In this document: in pieces, positions 1 through 11,947 of the stretch
Layout: each line of letters starts with the position of its first letter
How positions within the stretch are numbered: the first letter of the stretch is position 1
Source: Annona cherimola
Lineage: Eukaryota; Streptophyta; Magnoliopsida; Magnoliales; Annonaceae
Direction of reading: 5' to 3'
DNA length: 64,000 nucleotides
Assembly: GCA_030490835.1 (NCBI GenBank)
Contig: CM059971.1
Span: forward strand, 121,056,564 to 121,120,563
The notes under the pieces: generated by a model
The model's database searches: none
What the model saw: the letters and a program-made list of their open reading frames with translations, nothing else
What the model was told of the DNA's origin: nothing
Program-made: the position numbers and the translations under genes

Positions 1-413
1 AAAAATTATCCACTCATATCGATTGAAAGCAAGTATGGTCGTCATCCTCTATAAATGACACATTAAATGAATAATGCGTATTTTAAATTTGCACATTCAT
101 GAATTCATGATCAGTCCTGCCTCTGGATGGTTTACCATCCAGCAAAAAGAAACCACAATCCAGTCATCAACAACCAACTCCTGAAAATTGAATAGCAGGA
201 TATAGACATTCTATAGGATCCAACAGCAAAGATAAGCTGTCTCATTTTGAAAACTGGCAACAAAACCTAATCAGCTCTTAGGTAGCAAAATTGATTACTG
301 AATCATGATAAAAATTCAGGTAGCTTATCTCCGCAGTCTGAAATGATGGTTAAAAAACAACACACAAGCCAAAAAGCTACAGGATAACTCGTTTAAAAGA
401 TTTCAATACATCT
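1..413. other. 3' flank of the CNOT9-like gene
   Basis: No convincing coding sequence. It lies downstream of the stop codon of the minus-strand CNOT9-like gene. A good splice donor (CCT|GTGAGT) sits 12 bases before the proposed stop, so a further 3' exon could lie here or outside the window. I saw no clear match to the usual family C-terminus (the TTRRW-type tail) in any frame. Confidence 0.4.
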
Positions 414-3400
414 TCACAAAGCACTCACAGGAAACTGCAAGTTAAACTTCGGATCTCTGAAAACGTAAGGAAGAACATCAGCCAAAATCTCAAGACCTCT
501 GCATTTATGAAGAGCAAGTGGCTGTCATGTTATCCACAGGCATAAGAAAATAAACTCGGTATAAAAGTTAATGCATTATAAAAGTTACATATACCAACCT
601 TGGATGATCCAAAAGCCTAATATAGCAGAATACAATCTGCTTGAGCAGTTGTTGCGCCCCTCTGTTTCCAGAATGTGATAAAACCATTCCACACAGAGCA
701 TGACCTACAGCCAGAATTCGTTCAACTGAACTACAGATATAGCGCAGCCCACAGTCATCCATGAGAATTTTTCGAAGGATAAATGTGGCTCTCTAATATC
801 AAGATAAACCAAAAATGAAAGATGAGTCATGATTAAAAACAAATTCCATACTCCAAATAAAATAACATTCAGTATAAGTAAATTAATAGTTGAAAGATAA
901 ACCACAAAAACAAGGATTCTGCTGAAGCACAACTTTATGTGCAATATTGTTGTCAATGGTGCATGAATTTTTGTAGAACTGTTTATTATTCGTCTAATAA
1001 GTTATCATGCATAAATAATTAAATTCTGCTATTAATTATTTGTGTCTCACTTTTATGAGAGAGCATTTCAATATCTTCATTGTCCTCTTTGCCATTGATC
1101 ATTAACATCTAAACCTCATTATCTTACAACACTAAAAAAAACTCTTTCACTCTTACCAGCTTGACACAATCTCATTTGTGTAGATATCAAGTTGGATGTT
1201 ATCAAGAGCCAAAAATGCCCTTAAATACTCAGAGAAATTGAAAATTAAGTCTGCGATGTCGTATTTCTAACAAATCATGATACCTTCCTATGACAAATAA
1301 ATTCAGTTTCATTAAATCTGTTAGTGGGAGAATGGATCAGTTATTAATTCCAATTTAATAAATGACAGCGGCATTGACAACTGAAAAAATGGAAAAGCAA
1401 ACCAGGGATCTTGATACTAGTCCAAATGTTGAACATTCTGACTCATTGGTATGAACTCATGTTGTGCCCCAAAATTGGCATTGCACTAAAACCAAGGTTT
1501 TCAAACATAAACAGAAAACTCAAATAAGAAATGAGATTCACTCACTATTCTTGACCGTTCTGAACCAAAATCCATGGCAAACAGACACCGAGGGACTATT
1601 GGTGTCTCTAGGAAATAGAGAAGGCTCTGTGTCTCACCATCCTGCAAAAGAATATTTTGAACATAATTTGGCCTAGTCAATAAAAATGCCAAATTCCAAC
1701 GTGCTATAATTAGATAAACTCATTTTTAACTATGCAGTATTTCAAAGATGCACAAAGCTCTGCATCTATCATTGACACTGTCAAACAACTTGATTAAATT
1801 AAAATAGAGAGAATTGATGGTTTCCCTTCACAATATACACAAACAAAATTAGTTTCTTCAGATGGTTCAGGAAACAGAAAGATAGCATTTCTCAAGTGAA
1901 TTTGAAAGTTCCAATTAAGCCAACTTCTAGCCTTCAAATATTTAATTGAATGCAGCATTGCAACTTTTTCCAACTACTTTTCCACGAATTGAAGTTACTT
2001 TTTTCAGTACGGGAGACTAAAAATAATCACCATGCTTAAAACACTTCTAGGATAAAATATGATTTCAAAAAATATTTGCAAGCAGTCTCAATTTGACCAG
2101 TTTTTTGCATTAGTTCAAAGCCCATAATCAAGGACAGAGAACACAGTTCTTAAATAAATGTACAGTAGTTCCACCAAATAAAATTCACTAAAATTTCATG
2201 TCAAGTTAGCGGGCAAGCTATTAGTAATATACATAGGTGACAAATACCTTTACAAATGCACAAATTACTCCCAAGCTCGCAACCCTCAAATTTTCAATTG
2301 CTTGTGTCTTTGTTCTGATGCTTAGAAACGGGTACAAGTAAACATGTATACAAGCTGCAAGAAGCAAAGACGTGTTTTGTTAACACTATTCTGCATAATA
2401 TTTCAAATAAATCAGATCAATCTAAAACATGACAGTGAGATAACTTACACGAGTCAAAAAACCATTCCATAAATACTAACCATAGAATTAAGTCCATGTA
2501 AGTTGTCAAAAAAAAAAAAAAAAAAGAATTAAGTCTGTATTGTACCAAGAAAAGTCCCAATCAATTGAAAAGTTTTCTATGACTACAAACAATTAGATCT
2601 TCTGAAATACGAGAGTTTCACTTTTCACAAGATGGGTGATTATATGGATCTCAAGAAAACAGAGACAAGCATGGCATAGTTAAACAAACACCGCAGGAAC
2701 ATAAGACCAATAAAATCTCAGAAAGAATTGTCGCATATTCAGATGAATTGCTTGGATCGTATGATCCATAGATTTCAATGATAGGTAAGGAGTAAAACTT
2801 ATATGCCGCAATTAACATGATGGATATAAATTATATTCAGACACCTAATCATATTGTAGATCATAAGATATTTCAATTGTTTTTTTTTTTTTTTGGAAGT
2901 GATATTTCAATTGTTTTAAAAAATAAACAAGTAGAGATCTCTAGAACATCAGAAAACTTAAGATCTTGAGAACTCATCAAGCTTCCAAGAATCAAGACTC
3001 CAAACGAGTTGACAAATATTAAGGACTCAATCGAGAATTTGGTCCACAGATGTCAGTCAAGAGCAAAACTTGTGTGCTGCAAATTGATACTGTAATTTGC
3101 AGCAGAAGTTGAATCACACTTAACAGAAATTAGTTGATGCAGGATGAGTAGAGGAAAAGATAGAAGAAAGAGGAAGGATCCTCTCAAGGGGAAAAGGATG
3201 GAAGAAAGAGAGGAACTAGAGGAATTAGGGTTGAAGAAGAGGAGAATTTTAGGGAAAGCAGAATCCTAGATCAATTATCAAAATAAGTTGTCTTATATAA
3301 ACCCTATGTAACCCTATTTATAGAAAAAAGTAACTTAAGTACTAAGAAAGTGAAACTACACAATTTGCAAATGTACTAAACTAACTTATGCAATAAGTAA

Positions 3401-6400
3401 CTCGTGCCCTAAAAAATAATTACAAAAATTTAAAACCCCAAATCTGAATTGTTTATAAAAAAATAAACCCTAATTTCTATGATTGCACCTCGAATAGGTA
3501 CGGAGCGGGTGCATGCCATATGATTTCCATCATTTCTCTCCGGCTGAAAAGAAGACGCCTCTGGAGAGTTGCTGCGATGATAGCATTCAAGTAAATTTGA
3601 ATCTAAATGTTAAATTCATCTTCAGATATCCAAGTAGCATCCGCATGTGATTCGTTCTTCCATTGAACGAGATATCTATGAGATCTGCTTGAAGAAGAAA
3701 TAGTAATTTCATTTTGGAGAATTCTGTCAATCTGATCGAGAGATGCAATCGGAGCTCGAGGTAGAATTGGTGCAGGATGAGACGATGAAACTCTTTGACT
3801 TGATATACTTGCAGGCAATTGAAGAGGCTCGAAGGTGCCTTTGTAGGGTATCAATTGAATTAATTCCCATATCTGTAGGCAAGTCAAGAATATATGCATT
3901 TGGTCCAATCTTTTGAAGAATTCAGAAAGGACTATTGGCTCGTGCATTCAACTTTTTAAAAGAATTTTTTGGAAATCATTCAGGTTGAATACGAACCATA
4001 ACATAATCACCTTCATTAAATTCATAATGCCTACGATGAGCATCTGCAGCCATCTTATAAGTGTCATTACTAAGTGCAATTTTTCTTCTTATAGTAGCAT
4101 AAACATCATGATATATTGTGCAAATGAATCGGCAGAAGCAGAGACACGAAAATCTGGAGGTAAAGGAACAAGATCAATGGGAGTACAAGGAGCATAACCC
4201 TGGTCAATCTCGAATGGGGACTTTCTTGTAGATCTACGAATGGAATTGTTACAGGCAAACTCTCCAATAGGTAAAAATGAGTCCCAAGTTCCTATGTGCT
4301 TACCTACCAAACACCCAAGTAAATCTCCCAAACTTCGGTTTGACCATCAGTTTGTGAATGAAAGGTAGAAGAAAATTTTAGTTTAGTGCCAGAAAGTTTC
4401 CACAAAGTTGTCCAAAAATAACTCACAAAACGAACATCCTTGTCTGACACAATGGTGGAAGGTAACCCGTAAAGTCTAACAATCTCCTTGATGAATAATT
4501 TTGCCATATAGGAAGCATCAGCGGTTTTGTGACAAGGCAAAAAATGAGCCTTTTTTGAGAATCGATCCACCACAACAGAAATAAATCATACCCTCTAGGA
4601 GTCCTAGGCAAGCCAAGAATGAAATCTGTACTAATGTCTTTTTCCAAGGAGTAGGCGACACTAGTAAAGGTCTATACAATCCCGTGTTCTGCATTTTTGC
4701 CTTTGCCAACTGACAAGTCTGACAGATAGACACAATTCGAATAACATCCCTTTTCACAAAAGACCAATAGAATTTATCCTCAATTAGGACTACATCCATA
4801 AATTCCTTCAAAAGATCAGTAATTTCATGGAATTGAACAACAGATTCACCTACAGAAACCCTAGACTAGACTTTTTGCCCAACATCAATATAACACTAGA
4901 CTCTTTCTCTCCTTTTCAAAATTTTTTTAAGTTAAAATGTGCAATGGTTTCTTTGGGGGCTCAATGGGAAAAACTTTCTTTTGCATTGCTTGTCCGTTTG
5001 ATGGTTTAGCTGGTTTCAGAAGAACAGATTTCTCATCTCGTCTAATAAGATATGTATTTGATTTTCCATAATAAATGACATTCATATCAAATAGCCAAGG
5101 ACGACCATGTAAAACATGAGCTACATCCATCGGAAGGACATCCCACTAAATTTGGTCCACATAAATTGCAATTTTGATTGGACCCAGACATCTTTCATTG
5201 ATAGGTAGTGAAGTTTTATCTACCCATGCAACTCTATAAGGTTGTGGATGAGGTTTAGATTTTAATTTCATTCTAACTACACTAGCTTTTGAGACCACAC
5301 TCATAGAACTATCCCCATCGATAACAACTTCGCGCACGACATCACTACATACGAAAAATGCATGAAAAATGGTAGTTTGCCTCTAATTATTTCTAGAATC
5401 AAGTGCGGACAAAATGAATCTCATGACACAAACATTTTCAAACTCATTTTGTTTATCCACTAACTCTAGACCAAGACCATCCGGTTCCTCTAAGGAATCA
5501 ACTACCTCATCAATGTCTCTTCCATTATAGTCTTTAGACACATGTGCATCTAATGCAAGAGCACGGCTAGGAAAACAAGATGCAACATGATCCTTACCAT
5601 GACAATCAAAACACTCAACCTCTAACAATCTAGGACGCGAACTGGACAGACTGCTTGAGTTGGCATTCTTATTAAAATTCTAAACAAGGTTGTTACTACT
5701 TTTAATTTGTGCATTTGACTATTAGGAAGACATTCGTCAAGATATATTCTTAGTTGTCTAGAATTTCTCGCCTTGGTAAGTAGATTGTCTAAAAGGTGGA
5801 GTTTGTTGATTATAAAAACTTTTTGGGTTTTCAACTGATATTTTCATACCCACATTTAAAGACTAATGATGTTCCCCGAGTGCACCCGGTGTTGGAAAAA
5901 TACCAATGTGTTGGTGATGTGAACATTTTGGACTTTGGTTTTGTCCCATGTTACTAAAAGTGCCTTTATGAGATTTTGGGACAGGAGATTTTTCAATTCG
6001 CTTTAAAATGACTTCAATTTGGGTTGTTAACTGGAGTTGAAATTGTTGGCTTAATTCTTGAATATCATACTTTATATGGGACACTTTATCATATTTTTCA
6101 TTTAACATGGAGGCGGCAAGTTTCGAATTTGTAACCATGGTTGATGTAAAAAGAAGAGATTAGGAATGGAGTGAGAATGCAATTCAAAGCATAAAGATGT
6201 ATGCTACTATAATTTGAATTTTGCACAAAATAATTAACCTATAAAATGCTTTCGGATGAACTTAAAGAAGATATTCTTACTTGCCAAGAAATATAAGAAA
6301 ATTTCAACTTCAAATAGGAGGAATGTACCTTTACAGAAGCCCTACAAGACCTTTCCTCAAATACCTGGTCGGCTTTTCTGAAATTTCGTGGAAGTAGACC

Positions 6401-9400
6401 TTTCTGTAATTTCTGAAAATTTCAAGACAGATCTGATATTTCTGGAACTTAGAGGTTTGTTGTGCAATTTTCTGGAAATAGATGGTATACAGCAACAAAA
6501 TCTCTTAAAGGGAAAAGCCAAGGGACAACAAAAGGGGTAGGAGAAACTGGGAAATTTTTTCGAGGTGATTACTGTAGCGGAGATGGTACTGTAGCGAGAA
6601 GATTACTGTAGCGACAATAGCACTGTAGCAGTGGATGTTACTGTAGCAGAGGGTTGCATGCAGGTGGAGGAAAACGCAAAGATGCAGTGTGTGAACAGTA
6701 CATCCTCGCAACGCGTGAACAGTAACCTCGCATGAACAGTAGCTCGCTCAATCTCTCTTTGAAAACTTCACAGGCTTCGCTCTGATACCAAGTTGATGTA
6801 GAACGAGTAGAGGAGAAGATAGAAGAAAGATGAAGGATCCTCTCAAAGGGAAAATAATGGAAGAAAGAGAAAAGAACTAGAGGAATTAGGGATGAAGAAG
6901 AAGAGAATTTTAGGAAAAGCAAAATCTTAGATCAATTATCAAAATAAGTTGTCTTACATAAATCCTATGTAACCCTATCTATAGAAAAAAGGCAACTTAA
7001 GCACTAAGAAAGTGAAACTACGCAATTTGCAAACTTACCCTAGAAATAAACTTGCGTACTAGACTAACTTATGCAACAAGTAACTCGTGCCCTAAAAAAA
7101 TAATTACAAAAATTTAAAACCTCAAATCTGAATTGTTCATAAAAAAATAAACCCTAATTTCTAGGGTTGCGTCTTGAATAGGTACGGAGTGGGTGCATGC
7201 CAATATGATCGCCATCATTAGTTCATTACAATATTGAAAATTTTGAAAATTAGAAGTACAAAAAATTAAAACTCATGCATCAACCTGTTACTAACAGATA
7301 TGCATCGAGATAACTATATGTCTTCATAATGGAAAGTAAGAAATTGTAATGTTCACCTAATGCAATATTGTTAACTGACTTGTCTTTGATTTTCGAGTTA
7401 TCTTTTGGAAAACCAATATAAGGAACCCTTCTAAGATTATATTGTGCATGATAAAGTTGAAAATAGACCCTAGAATCCATTGGATAAAGAAAATGATCTT
7501 TTGATTTACCATGGAAGATGTATCTGGTATTTGTTCAAAGCTATGGATGTAAAAGCACAGGCATAACAATGTAGTAAATTTGTCTCACCACAAGGCTCTT
7601 GATAAAAAAATTCATTATGCTAACCTCAAAGTATTTGAAAAAAAAAATGCAATAAACATGAAGCTTGCCCTAAGAAATGAATTGCAGTTGATGTAAGAAA
7701 CATAACCAAGTCACAGCAGATAATGGTATTAATAGCATCTGAAGGGCCAGAGAAGCACAGGCAAAATAGAAATTACAGACTTCTAAAATGCATTTTGGTT
7801 TCATTCATTCCTTAAGAATAAGCGACTGCAGCCAATGGCAGACTGGCAGTAGACAAATATTAAAGAGCACTCATAGGAAAGACTGTATAGTCAACACAAA
7901 CCAACAAGATGCCCAGAACAGTATATAAAGAGACATGGTCACATGGCAACAACGTACATTTTTTAATCTGAATACCTAGTTCTGGTTTTGTAAAGAAATT
8001 ACATGTGGAATTTGCCTTGGAACTTTCCAGTTTGTAACTTTGTTACTTGAAACTAAACTTCAAGCAGATCGAGGTTGGTATTTCCAACAAATTAGATAAA
8101 GATTATTCGGATTACCATTGAGTAAAAAACTTCTAGTTTCGGGGTGTGCAGCCACGCTCTGTAATGGATTTAAAACAAAAAGAAAAATAAAATCAGTTGG
8201 CTGCAAATTTCAAGAAGAGTTACTGACTAAAAACCGAAAAGCCTATCCTATCAAAAAAACCGAAAAGGAAAAGTCCAACATCTATAATGAACAGATGAAG
8301 ATCCTGCTGTCCATACCCACCTACCTATGTAAGAACAACAGGACTCCCCCTATCCTATCCAAAAGTGATCAAATCGACATTCAACAAGTTGAGATAGCAA
8401 CTGTATTTTGTTCAACAAGCAAACTTGATGAGAAAAAAGGGGAGCTTTTCCCAAATATACTCACTACATTTGGCCCTAATCCCAAATATACCTACTATAT
8501 TTTCAAAATCTCAAACATACCAACTACGTTTGTTGTTAATCCCAAAAATGCTCATTCTATTAAAAATCATTTTTTATATTTTTTTTAAATGCCCAAAATT
8601 CCCTTATTATAAAATAATAAAAGATCTTTAAAAAAATAAAATGAAATAAAATAAAATAGAAAGAAAATGCAATTAGTACTCTTCAAATTTAGAGCTATGT
8701 GCAAGTAGGGCATCTGTGAGTTATGATATTCGATTTTTTAATTCCGTCCTAAATTTGATAGGTATATTAGTAGTTTCATATATTGACTAACAGCATTAAC
8801 TCACGTATTGGACATTTTTTTTATTAAATGCAAATGTAATGGGTATATTGGAGATTTTGGAAATATTGTGAATATATTTGAGATTAGGGTTAAACATAGT
8901 GGGTATATTTGAGAAAAGCATCCCCCCCCCCCCCCCCCCCCACAAAAAAAAAGAGAGATTCAGAAAATCTTTTGTACAAAAAATGAAAGATCCCATAACA
9001 GACGGGAGAGTTACAAGTAGCAAATATACTGTAGCATGGAGTTTAAACAAAGATGATATTTGCATGACTTCCCAAGTCCCATTGAGAAATATTCTTTAAA
9101 TAAAAATTACTATGAAAATCTAATTTTCAATTCAGATAATACTCAAGATTAAATATATTTCCAAATACTTCATGTTTAGCAGATAAACGCTCTCCTTCAA
9201 GTGTAGGCTGATATCTTAAAATAGTTCAAGTTCATCATTTTAAAAGACAATTCGTTCATGGGATGAAACTTCAGAAAAAGACTGAAAGGGATTCCTTTCC
9301 CCTAACCATTATCACTAAGAATAGTCTGACCAAAAATGCGCTCCTGTCATCATGCTGGCAGGCCTTTCACATTATGCATGGAGCATCAATAGGTTTCAAC

Positions 9401-11900
9401 TTTTCTGCTACAATTACAGTTAAATTACAAGTTCCAGATTAACAGTTCTAACTATTTGATGCAACAAACACCCTTTGAACATCCCTAATACTTCCAGAAA
9501 AAGAACAGACTTAGATTTCCCTTTCAACTTCCATGAGTCAAAGTTCAGTCTCCAAAATGAATTAGAATGAAGCATCCAATGAGACAAACAAAATTATTCC
9601 TGCCTGCCTCTATAAAATTGATAGAGTTCAATGATTTTCCAATTAGAGACAAAGTAAGTGGAGTTGAAATCAAACAAAAATAATAGATGCATACCTGAAG
9701 AAGATCAAGTGCCTCACAAACCCGCACGGATGCTCTTGTAGAGAGTGTTGGAGGTGAAAGATCATGATATATTGAAAGTATCTCCTGCAAGTCATAGAAA
9801 TCTGAGCATAATATTTATGCAATCACTGTGGGTATAGTCGATGCTCCTGCCATGCAAGTTTCAATTCAGAAAAGACAGTATACAAAGAACCAATGATGCA
9901 GTCGACTTTCATGAAAAACAATAACAAAAATTGGTAAAGGAAAAAAAAATTAGTGAAACTACAAATCTGATAGAATTCCTGAGTTTTTCATACAGCACTG
10001 CATTCAAAGCACAGAGGCAGTAAGGCCACAGAGAAAAGCAAATGAAAAGAGTATGACACATTTCAGGAGAAGTTAGGATGTGGACATATGGCCAATTCCT
10101 ACTTCAACAATGTTGAATGCAGTGATTACCCATTGGTTATGAGAAATATGATCAAGCAGAACACTTCCATAATCTGGGACTTCAGATTCTTCCTTGTCTT
10201 CATATGTTGTAGGCTTATAGTTAACAGTTTCTTTCCTCTCTCATTCCTCTCTTCATTTCTTTGCCTTCACTTGTAAATTTTTAGTTAGTCGATAGCAAAG
10301 CAAACTATGAAGATCTTCAAGGTCAGCGTCAGTCTTTGGTAGCAACTATTATGACATGATTAATTATCATGAATGGTACTTAGAAGAAATCTCTGGAAGT
10401 TATAACTTGTTGGAAATTTGTAGGTTTCATCTCCAGAAGTTGGAGGACAATCTGAACAACAAAATATACTTCCCTGCAATGTTGATGGTTTCTTGTTATT
10501 TTGGCGATAGCAAGCAGATGATAGGTTTTGAAATAGTAGAAGCTATGGTCTAGCAATTACTGACAATTATGGAAGCCAACAAGGACCCAAGAAGTGCTCT
10601 AAGCAGTGCGTTGGGAAGCCTATAGGCCATTGAAACTACATAGCTGATTATCAATATTAGGACATCAATGAAGGTAAATGGCAAAACAAATTAAAAAAGA
10701 AAGAAATATTTTTCACTCTCAAATGGTTAAATGGTCTTCCTCACAAACAGAATTCACAAAAATGGATCATCAAATGTTATTTGTAGTAATTTTGGACACG
10801 TGAGTTTTTCATGTAAAAAAATGAAATGATTTCAGTCACTTGATTAGGATGAATCTAGCTCTCCACTCTCGAAGATTAAACTTTGTTAATGCATACTTTT
10901 TAACCATATACTTGTGAAGATATGATCATCAACAAAATAGAACATGAGAGCATGTGGGATTCAGTTCATGTGTCATGTTTGGAGGCATATTTGATTACAT
11001 AATAATTCTCAAAGAAACATATTCATAGCTAGTTGTCTGCAAGGTGATGCACTTCGTTTGGGTTAGGTTGTGATGAAACAAATGTCATCGTAGAGCCAAT
11101 ATGGAGATGATTTTCCTTATTCTGTGCATTTCAGTTTTAGACACATATACTTCCTTTTAATCTTAGGGAGGCAAATGATCTAAACCAAACAGTCAGGGCA
11201 GCATATTGAAGTGCATCCACTTATTTTATTTTTTTATGAGAAGTTCCTTTATTTTCTTAATATGACAATTTGCACAGAACCCTCTGTTTGAGTCCACCTC
11301 AGTATTAAATAAAAACCTATCTAATCTTAGATCTTATCATCACATTTTTAATTACGATTTCAAAGGTCAGCCCAACCAAAGATTCATCTGTGCTACAAAA
11401 TTAAAGTTTTTGAAAGTGAATCTGCACCCGTGAATAAATTCTTCATGGAGCATTTGGGTAAAATTTAAATGGCTATGTCAATGTAATCACAAATGTAAAA
11501 TTTTGCTTTCATGTGAATGTACATAGATATATATGGAATATAATTCAGTGCAATTAATTGTACTGTAACCTATGGTACAGTTGGCTCAAAATAAGCTCCA
11601 CATGATCATAAAATGATAATTCATTTCATGAACTGTATTTAGAATTGTTTATTTTATTAGCATACTAATTTTCGTCCAAATTGGATGTGTATGGGCCTTA
11701 TCTAAAAATGGTATAAAATTAACGTAATAAAATAGTTTAATGTAAATTACAATTTTAAAGTTATTTTTTCAACATGTCAACTATCTAACATATAATTATA
11801 CATGGATAAATGATTGTATAAAGTATTAATACATTTAAGTGAACAACGACTCATGTTGAGCCAAGTGTACCATAATTTATGATACATATAAATGCCCATA

Positions 11901-11947
<47 letters not shown>

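Larger units (their letters stand above)
3135..7217 (-). mobile_element. Ty3/Gypsy chromovirus, internally deleted, inserted in a CNOT9-like intron
   Basis: A complete insertion footprint is visible. Both ends carry TG...CA long terminal repeats (3135-3532 and 6794-7217), flanked by a perfect 5-bp target duplication TTAGT at 3130-3134 and 7218-7222. The element reads on the minus strand: 5' LTR at 6794-7217, primer binding site TGGTATCAGA (initiator Met tRNA type) at 6781-6790, gag, protease, integrase, a C-terminal chromodomain, then a purine-rich tract before the 3' LTR. Reverse transcriptase and RNase H are absent: protease sequence ends near 4930 and the integrase zinc region begins near 4811. 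At 4.1 kb it is well short of a typical autonomous chromovirus and cannot replicate alone. The LTRs differ by numerous substitutions and small indels, so the insertion is not recent. Confidence 0.93.

Noticed and set aside
8118..8588. 156-codon plus-strand open frame
   Set aside because: Runs into the inverted repeat of the element at 8439 and lies in an intron of the opposite-strand gene; no domain.
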